Below, one piece after another: positions 36,771 through 45,480 of a stretch of 64,000 bases of DNA. Numbering within the stretch: the stretch's first letter is position 1; the number at the start of each line of letters is the position of its first letter. A program made the position numbers and the translations under genes. Under the pieces are notes generated by a model, which ran no database searches, was not told the DNA's origin, and saw only the letters and a program-made list of their open reading frames with translations. Origin of the DNA: Gemmatimonadaceae bacterium (GTDB taxonomy: Bacteria; Gemmatimonadota; Gemmatimonadetes; Gemmatimonadales; Gemmatimonadaceae); the NCBI GenBank assembly GCA_036496605.1, contig DASXKV010000008.1, positions 1 to 64,000 of the forward strand, written 5' to 3'.

Positions 36771-37256
36771 TCAGCCTTCAGCGTTCGTTGCAGCAGTAGG
36801 TCCAACGGTCAAGCTTTGATCCGTTGGATCAGCTGAATCCGTCCGATCCGTAATGTGCTTTGTCGTTGTGGCTCGTTTTCGAAGCTCGACCACGCGATGG
36901 AATTTCGGCTCCAAGCCGAAGTGAAGCACCAGTCCAACCTGCAGATGAGTCGCTCGAAGGTAGCTGTACGTCTGCCGCATCGCCGATGGATGAAGCTCCG
37001 CCGTCGACTTGACCTCGACGACGACTTTGCCGTCGACAATCATGTCGAGACGCTCCATCGCCAGAGCCTCACCCTTGTACATCACCATTACGGCGACCTC
37101 GCGGCCAACTTGATGACCTCGCGCCAACAGCTCACGCTCCAAAGCGGCTTTGTAGACGTGCTCGAAATGCCCGAAGCCCAATTCGTTGTAGACGTCATAG
37201 AAGGCACCTATGACAGAGCGCGTGAGCTTCTCTTCAACCAGCTGAATTGTCGGCAT
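36771..37256 (-). CDS. GxxExxY protein (PD-(D/E)XK-like predicted nuclease)
   Basis: 161 residues. The name motif appears as GHFEHVY near 29-35. A PD-(D/E)XK-like core is visible: MERLDMIVDGKVVVEVKS (D ... E-x-K). The family (TIGR04256, PF13366) is of unknown function. The C-terminal tail ATTTKHITDRTDSADPTDQS is encoded by a family-B repeat arm (36818-36873), so the repeat has supplied the end of the protein. It is antiparallel to its neighbours and flanked on both sides by family-B arms, which suggests transfer. Confidence 0.9.
   Translation of the reverse strand: MPTIQLVEEKLTRSVIGAFYDVYNELGFGHFEHVYKAALERELLARGHQVGREVAVMVMYKGEALAMERLDMIVDGKVVVEVKSTAELHPSAMRQTYSYLRATHLQVGLVLHFGLEPKFHRVVELRKRATTTKHITDRTDSADPTDQSLTVGPTAATNAEG
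36818..36873. repeat. Family-B repeat arm inside the GxxExxY 3' end
   Basis: Read on the - strand: GCCACAACGACAAAGCACAT then TACGGATCGGACGGATTCAG and CTGATCCAACGGATC. It is the inverted counterpart of 37286-37342 with roughly a dozen differences in 57 bases. It encodes the last residues of the GxxExxY protein. Confidence 0.85.
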
Positions 37257-37285
37257 GTCGGTCCTTCTCGGTGACCAGCTCGGCG

Positions 37286-37342
37286 GGCCACGACGAACAA
37301 GTTGATTACGGATCGAACGGATCCGGCTGATTTAACGGATCG
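37286..37342. repeat. Family-B repeat arm upstream of the GxxExxY gene
   Basis: Reads GGCCACGACGAACAAGTTGA then TTACGGATCGAACGGATCCG and GCTGATTTAACGGATCG. The GCCAC ends of both arms point to the gene. In the solo element at 26942-27211 the GCCAC ends are outermost, so the gene lies between half-elements rather than inside one. Confidence 0.85.
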
Positions 37343-37670
37343 CTTCGTCGCGCTCGTACCCAATTACATGGCGACGTTACAAATTTTTTCTTGGTTGCCA
37401 ATGCGTGGCTGTCGCGACGTCGCTTCCGGGCCTCGCGCTCGCTTGGCGTGAGCGGTAGGTTTGGCCCTACCTCAGTTGCCTTTTGCTCGTACCCGTCGTA
37501 GCTTTGCCCGCTGTAGCAAGCTGACCGTAGGTACAAGCGCTCTTTATAGTTAGCTCATCCCAGCTCGCGCCCTTCGCCGGCGTGAACTCGGTCGAGCGCT
37601 CGAGATGCGCCCTGCGGAAAGCGTGGTTTACTCCTACTCCGCGCCCACTCGCGGTGGAGCATAGATCAAA
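37343..37670. other. Gap before rny
   Basis: No gene is seen. The first 60 bases resemble, loosely, the inner part of the solo family-B element (GGATCGCT...C, then an A/T-rich AAATTTTTTC). TATAGT near 37545 could be a -10 box for rny. I looked for a 6S RNA, which often follows zapA, but found no long paired ends with a central bubble. Confidence 0.4.
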
Positions 37671-39251
37671 ATGAGTGAAACTCTCGCTGCCGCGCTTGGC
37701 GCTCTGATACTCGCCTCCGCGGCTTTCTTCTTTCTTGGGCGTCGGATTGGAATCGCGAACGAGGTGAAGCGCCTCGCCGCCACGAAATCGACCGCGGAAG
37801 AGACGGGACAGCGCATCGTTTCCGAGGCCGAGCGCGAAGCGGAGAATCTGCGAAAGAGCGCGATCGTTGCCGGTAAGGAAGAGCTGATCAGACTTCGTGA
37901 GAAATTCGAACAGGAAGTCCGAGGGCGACGCGAGGAAGTCGAGCGCGAGGAGCGGCGTATCACCGAGCGCGAGACGGTGCTCGATCGGAAGTCGGACGTC
38001 CTCGAGCAGCGCGACCGTGATCTCGGGCGACGCGCGAGCGAGTTCGGGCGGCGAGAGAAAACCGTCATCCAGCGCGAGGAAGAGCTGGGCGTCCTCGTCA
38101 CGGAGGAACGCCGGCGGCTCGAGCAGATGGCGGGGATGTCGGCTCAGGATGCCAAGACGGAGCTGATCCGTCGGATCGAGGAAGAGGCCCACGCCGACGC
38201 GGCGAACCGAGTGCGCGAGATCCGGGAAGCCGCGCGTCGCAACGCCGAGCGCGAGGCGAAGAAGATCGTCGCGCTGGCAATCCAGCGAATTGCCGCCGAT
38301 CACACCGCTGAGAGTACCGTGTCCGCGGTTTCGTTGCCGAACGACGAGATGAAGGGACGCATTATCGGGCGCGAGGGACGCAACATTCGCGCGTTCGAGC
38401 TCGCTACCGGCGTCGACGTCATCATCGACGACACGCCCGACACGGTCGTCGTGTCGTGCTTCGATCCGATACGTCGGGAGATCGCGCGCCTCGCGCTCGA
38501 GAAGCTCGTGTCCGACGGACGCATCCATCCCGGGCGCATCGAGGAAGTCGTCAACAAATCACGCAAGGAAGTCGACACGCAGATCATCGAGATCGGTGAG
38601 CAGGCGGCCTATGAGACCGGCATCCACGGCCTCCACCCAGAGCTCATCAAACTCGTTGGACGGATGCATTGGCGAACGAGTTACGGGCAGAACATCCTCC
38701 AGCATTCCAAGGAAGTATCCTGGCTCGCGGGGATAATGGCGGCCGAGCTTGCCCTCGACGTAAACCTCGCCAAGCGGGGCGCGCTGCTCCACGACGTGGG
38801 CAAAGTGCTGACCCACGAGCATGAAGGCACACATGTCCAGCTCGGCGTCGAGGTGGCGACGAAGTACGGTGAGAACCCGCTCATCGTGAACTGCATCGCC
38901 GCGCATCACGACGACGTGCCTCACGAGAGCGAGATCTCGGTCCTGGTGCAAGCGGCGGATGCAATTTCGGGATCTCGACCCGGCGCGCGACGCGAGGCGT
39001 TCGAGACATACGTCAAGCGCCTCGAGGGTCTGGAGCGCATTGCGTCGAGCTACAAGGGAGTCGAGAAGGTCTTCGCAATTCAGGCGGGTCGTGAAGTTCG
39101 CGTCATCGTCATGCCCGATGACGTCGATGACGTGCGCATGACGACGATGTCGGAGGAAATCGCGCGGCGCATCGAGACGGAGCTTCAGTATCCCGGGCAA
39201 ATCAAGGTCGTGCTCATTCGTGAGACGAGGGCCGTAGACTTTGCCCGGTGA
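37671..39251 (+). CDS. rny: Ribonuclease Y
   Basis: 526 residues. An N-terminal membrane helix (about 5-24), a long coiled coil (about 30-210), a KH domain ([20 protein letters not shown]) and an HD domain ([12 protein letters not shown], then AAHHDDV) occur in the standard order. RNase Y is a membrane-bound endoribonuclease that initiates mRNA decay. Length matches the family. It heads a tightly packed run: rny-folD-xseA-xseB-ispA-dxs-nadK-recN. Confidence 0.97.
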   Translation: MSETLAAALGALILASAAFFFLGRRIGIANEVKRLAATKSTAEETGQRIVSEAEREAENLRKSAIVAGKEELIRLREKFEQEVRGRREEVEREERRITERETVLDRKSDVLEQRDRDLGRRASEFGRREKTVIQREEELGVLVTEERRRLEQMAGMSAQDAKTELIRRIEEEAHADAANRVREIREAARRNAEREAKKIVALAIQRIAADHTAESTVSAVSLPNDEMKGRIIGREGRNIRAFELATGVDVIIDDTPDTVVVSCFDPIRREIARLALEKLVSDGRIHPGRIEEVVNKSRKEVDTQIIEIGEQAAYETGIHGLHPELIKLVGRMHWRTSYGQNILQHSKEVSWLAGIMAAELALDVNLAKRGALLHDVGKVLTHEHEGTHVQLGVEVATKYGENPLIVNCIAAHHDDVPHESEISVLVQAADAISGSRPGARREAFETYVKRLEGLERIASSYKGVEKVFAIQAGREVRVIVMPDDVDDVRMTTMSEEIARRIETELQYPGQIKVVLIRETRAVDFAR

Positions 39252-40161
39252 TGTCGCGCTGAATCCCCTGTCACCGGTCCGCGGGAACATCATCGATGGC
39301 GCGGCGATCGCGGCGCGCGTGCAGGCTGAAGTCCGCGACGAAGTCGAGAAGCTCAGGACCCGAGGCGTAACGCCCGGGTTGAGCGTCGTACTCGTCGGCG
39401 ACGATGCGGCCAGTGCGGTCTACGTGCGGAGCAAAGAGGCGACGTCTCGTGAGCTCGGTATGGCTGGCGAGACGATTCGTTTGCCGGCGACGACCAGTCA
39501 GAGGGAGCTGCTCGACGTCGTCGATCGCTTGAACGCGAGCGACGCGGTGCATGGCATCCTCGTGCAGATGCCGCTGCCACGTCACATAAACGCCGACGTC
39601 CTTCTGCGGCGGATTCTGCCGGAGAAGGACGTCGATGGCTTCCATCCGGTGAACGTTGGAAAGTTGCTCATCGGCGAGACAGATGGGTTCGTGCCCTGCA
39701 CGCCGGCGGGCATACAGTACATGCTCGAGGCGTGTGAAGTGGATACCCGGGGCGCAGAATGCGTCGTCGTCGGGCGAAGCAACATTGTCGGGAAGCCGAT
39801 GGCGGCGTTGATGGTGCAGCAGGGCCCATTCGCGGATGCAACGGTAACGGTGTGTCACAGCCGAACGCGTGACGTCGCAATGCACACGCGCCGTGCCGAC
39901 ATTCTCATCGTCGCCGCCGGACGGCCGCAGATGATTACGGCGGGCATGGTGAAGCGCGGAGCGGTCGTGATCGACGTCGGCATGAATCGGATCGCCGATC
40001 CAACGAAGAAGAGCGGAACGCGGCTCGTGGGCGACGTGGACTTCGATCGTGTGCAGGAGCTGGCGTCGCTCATCACGCCGGTGCCCGGCGGCGTCGGCAA
40101 GATGACCATCGCGATGCTGATGCGAAACACCGTGCGCGCAGCGGTGCGCGCGACGCGATAA
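39241..40161 (+). CDS. folD: Methylenetetrahydrofolate dehydrogenase/cyclohydrolase FolD
   Basis: 306 residues from TTG 39241, overlapping rny by 11 bases; no ATG is available near the N terminus. Motifs are [72 protein letters not shown] and [16 protein letters not shown]. The enzyme interconverts 5,10-methylene- and 10-formyl-tetrahydrofolate using NADP. folD next to xseA is a common pair. Confidence 0.96.
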   Translation: MPGDVALNPLSPVRGNIIDGAAIAARVQAEVRDEVEKLRTRGVTPGLSVVLVGDDAASAVYVRSKEATSRELGMAGETIRLPATTSQRELLDVVDRLNASDAVHGILVQMPLPRHINADVLLRRILPEKDVDGFHPVNVGKLLIGETDGFVPCTPAGIQYMLEACEVDTRGAECVVVGRSNIVGKPMAALMVQQGPFADATVTVCHSRTRDVAMHTRRADILIVAAGRPQMITAGMVKRGAVVIDVGMNRIADPTKKSGTRLVGDVDFDRVQELASLITPVPGGVGKMTIAMLMRNTVRAAVRATR

Positions 40162-40167
40162 TCGAGC

Positions 40168-41490
40168 ATGCGTAAGCGACGCGACGCGCGGACGGCGCGC
40201 GATCACGAGGACCACGACCTCGACCTTTTTGGTCCGCCGGAGCCGCCGCCTCCGAGCGCCGAACTGCGCGCCGCACCGGCTCGTTTCGCCGAATCGTCCG
40301 CTATGTACGAGGAGCTCGGGACCTCGTTCCCGGGCGCATCGCCGTCGAGTGCGGTGAGCGTGAGCACCGTCACGCAGACGGCGCGAGACATTCTCGAAGG
40401 CGCCTTCATGCCGATGTGGGTGCGCGGTGAAGTCATCGACTTCAAGGCGCATCGCAACGGACACTGGTACTTCTGCCTGCGCGACGGCAGTGCGCAACTG
40501 CGCTGCGTCGTGTGGTCGCGCGATCGGCGATCGATTCCCGCGCCGCCTGACGACGGCATGCAGGTGACGGTCCTCGGGCAGCTCACCGTGTATGCCGCGC
40601 GCGGCGACATGCAGTTCTCCGTGCGACGCATCGAGGCAGAGGGCGACGGTCTCTGGCGCAAGGCGCTCGAGCGGATTCGTGCGAAGCTCGAGGCGGATGG
40701 TCTCCTCGCGCGTGAGCGAAAGCGCGCGCTCCCGCGCTACCCGCGCGTGCTCGCGATCGTCACGAGCCCCGACGGGGCGGCACTCCACGATGTCGTGGCG
40801 GTCGTCAGGCGTCGCGCACCGCATGTGCGCCTCGTGCTCGTACCGGCAACGGTGCAGGGAGACGCCGCTCCGGAAGAGCTGTGCTACGCGATCGATCAAG
40901 TGACGCGCTGGAACGGCGCCGATACGGTGATCATTGGCCGCGGCGGTGGCGCACGCGAAGATCTGCGAGCGTTCAACGACGAGCGCGTCGCGCGTGCACT
41001 CGCGCGTTGTCCGGCGCCGACCATCTCGGCGGTAGGTCACGAGATCGATGTCACCATCTGCGATCTCGTCGCCGATCATCGCGCGCCAACGCCGTCGGCG
41101 GCGGCGGAAGCGGCGGTGCGATCGACCGAGGAGCTGCTGGGCGATCTGCAGGCGCGAGGCAACCGCCTTTTGTCGACAATCGCTGCGCGCATCGACGATG
41201 GTGGTGTGGCGCTGCACCGGCTTGCCGGAGACCTAACGGCGACGAGCCAAGCCGCGATCGATCGGCGCGGCAGCCGAATCTCATCCGTGGCCGGCCGCCT
41301 GCACGCACTGAGCCCCGTGGCGACGCTCGCGCGCGGCTATGCGATCGCACAATCCGATGATGGACGAACGCTGGCGTCGACTGACGATTTCGCGCCGGGC
41401 GCCGAATTCGATCTCCGATTGCGCGACGGCAGCGTACACGCTACTGCCAACTCAATCGAGAAAGTAGATCCTTCGCTTCGCTCAGGATGA
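40168..41490 (+). CDS. xseA: Exodeoxyribonuclease VII large subunit
   Basis: 440 residues. An unusual N-terminal extension of about 60 residues, rich in Arg, Asp and Pro, precedes the OB domain (MWVRGEVIDFKAHRNGHWYF). The catalytic domain has RVLAIVTSPDGAALHDV, ADTVIIGRGGGAREDL and TISAVGHEIDVTICDLVADH. A coiled coil and C terminus (LARGYAIAQSDDG) follow. With XseB it degrades single-stranded DNA in both directions. The xseB start overlaps its stop (ATGA). Confidence 0.96.
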   Translation: MRKRRDARTARDHEDHDLDLFGPPEPPPPSAELRAAPARFAESSAMYEELGTSFPGASPSSAVSVSTVTQTARDILEGAFMPMWVRGEVIDFKAHRNGHWYFCLRDGSAQLRCVVWSRDRRSIPAPPDDGMQVTVLGQLTVYAARGDMQFSVRRIEAEGDGLWRKALERIRAKLEADGLLARERKRALPRYPRVLAIVTSPDGAALHDVVAVVRRRAPHVRLVLVPATVQGDAAPEELCYAIDQVTRWNGADTVIIGRGGGAREDLRAFNDERVARALARCPAPTISAVGHEIDVTICDLVADHRAPTPSAAAEAAVRSTEELLGDLQARGNRLLSTIAARIDDGGVALHRLAGDLTATSQAAIDRRGSRISSVAGRLHALSPVATLARGYAIAQSDDGRTLASTDDFAPGAEFDLRLRDGSVHATANSIEKVDPSLRSG

Positions 41491-41732
41491 CACCTAAACC
41501 CCGAAGCACCGATACTGCGCCATCATTCGAGGCACGACTCGACCGGTTAGAAGCGATCGTGCACGAGCTCGAGGGCGATCAGGTCGAGTTGGCGCGCGCC
41601 CTCGAGCTCTTCGAGGAAGGCGTGGAATGTTTGCGCGCCGCGTCGAAGGAGCTGGCCGATGCCCGTTCGCGAGTGCAGCGTCTGGTCGAGCGCGATGACG
41701 GAAGGTTCGAGCTCACCGACTTTCGTGGCTGA
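41487..41732 (+). CDS. xseB: Exodeoxyribonuclease VII small subunit
   Basis: 81 residues, with FEARLDRLEAIVHELEGDQV and ALELFEEGVECLRAASKELA, the helical hairpin typical of XseB. It overlaps xseA by 4 bases and the prenyltransferase gene by 8 bases. The xseA-xseB-ispA-dxs order is widespread. Confidence 0.94.
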   Translation: MTPKPRSTDTAPSFEARLDRLEAIVHELEGDQVELARALELFEEGVECLRAASKELADARSRVQRLVERDDGRFELTDFRG

Positions 41733-42651
41733 TCAGGGCGTCGCCGGCGCCTACGACGCGAATATTGTCGCGGACATCGAAGCGCACCGCCGCCGAATCG
41801 ACCGTTCACTCGACGCCATTTGCGCCGAAGAGTTGAAGGAGATCGATCGGAGCGCTTCGCGCGTCGCCGACGCCATTCGGTATTCGCTTCTCGGCGGCGG
41901 CAAACGATTTCGCGGCATTCTTCTTCTCGCTGCTTATCGAGCCGCCGGCGGTGAGGGATACGCGTCGCTGCTGGCGGCCGCAATCGAGATCGTCCACGCG
42001 TACTCGCTCGTCCACGATGATCTACCGTGCATGGATGACGACGATATTCGCCGGGGCCGGCCAACCGTTCATCGGCAGTTCGACGCTCGGACGGCGACGG
42101 TCGCGGGATTGGCGATGGTACCGCTCGCGGCACGGACTGCGGCGCGAGGGGCTCGAGCGGTCCCCAAGGCCGATCCAGGGCGAATCGTAGCGGCGCTCAT
42201 GAGCGCCGGCGGTGCGGGAGGAATGATCGGCGGGCAGCTGCTCGATCTCGAAGGCGAGGGAAAGCCGCTCTCCTTGCCCGATCTCGAACGAATTCATCGC
42301 GGCAAGACTGGCGCTCTCGTCTCCGCTGCCGCCATGCTCGGCGGACTCGCAGCGGGAGCGCCTGAACCGGTAGTGCAGGCTCTCGCTCGTTATGGCGGCG
42401 CGCTGGGTCTCGCGTTCCAGATTGCCGATGACGTCCTCGACGTGACGAGCAGTACGGAGGTCCTTGGGAAAACCGCCGGTCGAGACGCCGAGCTTCGGAA
42501 GAGCACCTACCCGGGCATCCTGGGCATCGCTGGCGCGACGCAACGGGCGGAGACGCTGGTGGATGACGGCTGCGCCGCGCTGTCTTCGGCGGGGTTGCTG
42601 ACGCCCGTCCTCGAAAACATCGCGAGATTCGTCGTGAGGCGAAGCTCCTGA
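41725..42651 (+). CDS. ispA: Short-chain polyprenyl diphosphate synthase (farnesyl/geranylgeranyl type)
   Basis: 308 residues from GTG 41725, which lies inside the end of xseB. The first Asp-rich motif is VHDDLPCMDDDDIRRGRPT with the DDx4D spacing of bacterial IspA/CrtE types; the second is FQIADDVLDVTSS. GGGKRFRG and GQLLDLEGEGK are also typical. It condenses isopentenyl diphosphate to C15 or C20 chains; chain length cannot be set from sequence alone. It lies directly before dxs, placing isoprenoid start and elongation enzymes together. Confidence 0.93.
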   Translation: MADQGVAGAYDANIVADIEAHRRRIDRSLDAICAEELKEIDRSASRVADAIRYSLLGGGKRFRGILLLAAYRAAGGEGYASLLAAAIEIVHAYSLVHDDLPCMDDDDIRRGRPTVHRQFDARTATVAGLAMVPLAARTAARGARAVPKADPGRIVAALMSAGGAGGMIGGQLLDLEGEGKPLSLPDLERIHRGKTGALVSAAAMLGGLAAGAPEPVVQALARYGGALGLAFQIADDVLDVTSSTEVLGKTAGRDAELRKSTYPGILGIAGATQRAETLVDDGCAALSSAGLLTPVLENIARFVVRRSS

Positions 42652-42698
42652 CGTGGAAGTGACGTAGGTGCAGGGGGACAGCTAACTTTCGCCGTCGT

Positions 42699-44603
42699 AT
42701 GTCGATTCTCGAACGAATACTTTCGCCTTCCGACGTCCGTGCCCTCAGTCGCGAGGAGCTGAAAAGCCTCGCCGAGGAGGTTCGCGCTCGCCTTATCGAC
42801 GTGTGCTCTCGCACCGGTGGTCATATCGGGGCAGGGCTCGGCGTCGTCGAGCTCACGATCGCGCTCCACGCAGCGTTCGATACGCCGCGCGACCAGCTGG
42901 TCTGGGACGTTGGACATCAGGGATATCCCCACAAGCTGCTCACGGGTCGCAACAACCGGCTCGAGACACTGCGCCAGGAAAACGGCCTTTCGGGTTTTCT
43001 CAAGCGCACCGAGAGCGAATACGACGTGTTCGGTGCCGGTCACGCTGCGACCTCGATCTCGGCGGCGCTGGGAGTGGCAGCGGGACGCGATCTCGCGCAC
43101 GACACGTACAAGGTCATCGCAATCGTCGGCGACGGTGCGCTCACCTGCGGGCTCGCGTACGAGGGCCTGAATAACGCCGGCCACTCGGACCGGGACGTCA
43201 TCGTCGTCCTGAACGACAATGAGATGTCGATCGCGCCTAACGTGGGCGCGATCTCCAAATACCTCACGTCCGTCCAGCGGAACTCCCTTTATAACCGCGT
43301 TCGGTCCGCGATCGGAGACATCGCCGACAAGGGGCCAGGAGGCCTGTTCTCCTCGATGGGCATCGGCACCTGGGTTCGTCGCTGGGAGGAGAGCGTGAAG
43401 GCGCTGCTCACACCGGGCGTCCTGTTCGAGGAGCTCGGCTTGCGCTACTTCGGTCCCATCGACGGACACGACATCGACGCGATGATCGAGACGTTCACCG
43501 CGGTGCGCGAGCTCGGCGGGCCGCGTCTCGTGCACGTGCGTACCCAGAAGGGGAAGGGATTTCCCGCGGGCGAAAGCCTCGAGAAGTGGCACGCGCTGCC
43601 GCCGGATCACGACCCGTCGACGGGTAAGCTGCGCAATGGGTCTGCCGCCACGACGTATCAGAAGGTCTTCGGTAAGGGGCTCACCGAGTTGGGCAACGAG
43701 AACGAGCGGATCGTCGCGATCACAGCGGCAATGCCAAGCGGGACGAGTACCGATCTGTTCGCGAAGGCGCATCCGAGCCGGTTCTTCGATGTCGGCATCG
43801 CCGAAGCGCATGCGGTGACTTTTGCCGCCGGTCTTGCAACGCGGGGCATACGCCCGGTCGTTGCCATCTACTCGACGTTCCTGCAGCGCGCCTACGACAG
43901 CATCGTCCACGACGTCGCAATTCAGTCACTGCCGGTCGTTTTTTGCCTCGACCGTGCAGGTCTCGTCGGCGAGGATGGCGAGACCCACATGGGCCTGTAC
44001 GACATTGCGTATTTACTCGCCGTGCCTAACGTTACCGTCACTGCACCGAAGGACGGCCGCGAGATGCTCGGCTTGTTGCGCACCGCGATCGCGCACGAAC
44101 GCGGCCCATTCTCGATTCGCTACCCGCGCGACGCGGCGCCCGATACCGTACCTATAATTTCGGAAATCGAAGCCGTGCCGTACGGAACATGGGAGGTGTT
44201 GCGCCACGGTTCCGATGTCGCCCTGCTCGCGGCGGGAACGATGGTGCGTCCGGCTCTCCAGGCGGCCGACGTCCTCGCCTCGGAAGGCTTGCGCATCACG
44301 GTCGTGAACTGTCGCTTCCTCAAGCCGTACGACGAGGTTACTCTCGCCGCGGTCCTCGCGAATCACTCGCGCGTGCTCGTCGTCGAGGAGGGAACAGTAG
44401 TGAATGGCTTCGGCGCCTACATCTCGACGGTGATCGCACGACAGGATCCGACGATCCGCGTCGCGGTCCATGGTGTGCCCGATCGCATCGTGCCGGCAGC
44501 GTCGCGCGCTCGCCAGCTCGCCATCACCGGGCTCGATGCCGCGGGCATCGCCGCGCGTGTGCGTGCGCTCAGCGAGCAAGAGAGCGAGGCGGTCGCCGGG
44601 TGA
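42699..44603 (+). CDS. dxs: 1-deoxy-D-xylulose-5-phosphate synthase
   Basis: 634 residues. The thiamine-diphosphate site includes GDGALTCGLAYEGLNNAGH and LNDNEMSIAPNVGAIS; the transketolase-like pyrimidine domain has EAHAVTFAAGLATRG and LDRAGLVGEDGETHMG. The C-terminal domain ends the usual three-domain layout. It makes DXP from pyruvate and glyceraldehyde 3-phosphate, the first step of the MEP pathway. TAACTT (42683-42688) ten bases before the ATG may be a -10 box, though read-through from ispA is also likely. Confidence 0.97.
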   Translation: MSILERILSPSDVRALSREELKSLAEEVRARLIDVCSRTGGHIGAGLGVVELTIALHAAFDTPRDQLVWDVGHQGYPHKLLTGRNNRLETLRQENGLSGFLKRTESEYDVFGAGHAATSISAALGVAAGRDLAHDTYKVIAIVGDGALTCGLAYEGLNNAGHSDRDVIVVLNDNEMSIAPNVGAISKYLTSVQRNSLYNRVRSAIGDIADKGPGGLFSSMGIGTWVRRWEESVKALLTPGVLFEELGLRYFGPIDGHDIDAMIETFTAVRELGGPRLVHVRTQKGKGFPAGESLEKWHALPPDHDPSTGKLRNGSAATTYQKVFGKGLTELGNENERIVAITAAMPSGTSTDLFAKAHPSRFFDVGIAEAHAVTFAAGLATRGIRPVVAIYSTFLQRAYDSIVHDVAIQSLPVVFCLDRAGLVGEDGETHMGLYDIAYLLAVPNVTVTAPKDGREMLGLLRTAIAHERGPFSIRYPRDAAPDTVPIISEIEAVPYGTWEVLRHGSDVALLAAGTMVRPALQAADVLASEGLRITVVNCRFLKPYDEVTLAAVLANHSRVLVVEEGTVVNGFGAYISTVIARQDPTIRVAVHGVPDRIVPAASRARQLAITGLDAAGIAARVRALSEQESEAVAG

Positions 44604-45475
44604 TCCGCGTCGGCGTCGTTGGGCACCGGGGCTACGCGGGATTGCCTGACGTCCTCCAGACACTGGAGGAGCTCTCGCCCGGACTCGGGCTCGAGCTCTA
44701 CTTCGAAGCAGAGATTCACGAAGCAGCGGGTTACGGCAAGGAGCTCGGTGATCCATCGCAGCTCGACGTCATGCTCACGTTAGGCGGCGACGGCACGCTC
44801 CTGCGCGGCGCGCGTCTCCTCGATCCACACCAGGTTCCGATCCTCGGCGTCAACCTCGGGCGGCTTGGATTTCTTACGTGCTGTCCAGCCGATCAGCTGG
44901 CGTCGGCGCTGATGCGCTTCGCGCGGAAGGACTATCTCGTCGAGTCGCGCATGGCGATCCGAGCGCGTGTGCTCGACGCCTTTGGACGCGAGCGGCACAA
45001 CTGGGTGGCGCTCAACGACGTCGTGCTCCACAAGGGAGGCTTCGCGCGCGTCGTGGAGCTCCGCGTCTGCGCCGACGGCGAGACGATGGCGACCTACGGC
45101 GCCGACGGCGTCGTGATATCGACGCCAACGGGGTCGACGGCGTACAGTCTCTCGGCTGGCGGACCGATCGTATTTCCGACACTGGAGGCACTCGTCGTCA
45201 CGCCCGTCTCGGCGCACGCGCTCGCGATCCGACCTTTGATCCTCCCGCCAGGCACCGAAGTGACGGTGCAAGCAGAAGGTTTCCCCGAGGAATTATTGGT
45301 CACGATCGACGGGCAGGTCGGTTCCACATTCTCCAGCGGCGAAACGCTCAGCATCCGACGAAACGAGTGCGGGCTCCTCATCGTGCGCTTCCCGGGTGGC
45401 AGCTTCTTCAAAACGCTCCGGCAAAAGCTCGGTTGGGGGGGTCTGAAAGAGCGGGACGAGAACTTCGGCAGCTGA
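44600..45475 (+). CDS. nadK: NAD kinase
   Basis: 291 residues from GTG 44600, overlapping the dxs stop. Diagnostic motifs are TLGGDGTLLRGARLL, VNLGRLGFLT, LNDVVLHKGG, YGADGVVISTPTGSTAYSLS and AGGPIVFP. It phosphorylates NAD to NADP. An octamer CGTTAGGC encodes part of the catalytic TLGG segment with a TTA codon. recN begins 5 bases after the stop, a common pairing. Confidence 0.96.
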   Translation: MIRVGVVGHRGYAGLPDVLQTLEELSPGLGLELYFEAEIHEAAGYGKELGDPSQLDVMLTLGGDGTLLRGARLLDPHQVPILGVNLGRLGFLTCCPADQLASALMRFARKDYLVESRMAIRARVLDAFGRERHNWVALNDVVLHKGGFARVVELRVCADGETMATYGADGVVISTPTGSTAYSLSAGGPIVFPTLEALVVTPVSAHALAIRPLILPPGTEVTVQAEGFPEELLVTIDGQVGSTFSSGETLSIRRNECGLLIVRFPGGSFFKTLRQKLGWGGLKERDENFGS

Positions 45476-45480
45476 CAACG

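Noticed and set aside
36751-37670. 6S RNA gene after zapA
   Set aside because: No 160-200 base stretch with long complementary ends and a central bubble could be folded by eye.
39271-41217. Long antisense frame (648 codons) opposite folD and xseA, and similar ones at 417-1397, 42507-43910 and 52662-53732
   Set aside because: They mirror well-identified genes. GC-rich third positions remove stops on the opposite strand, and the translations have no family features.
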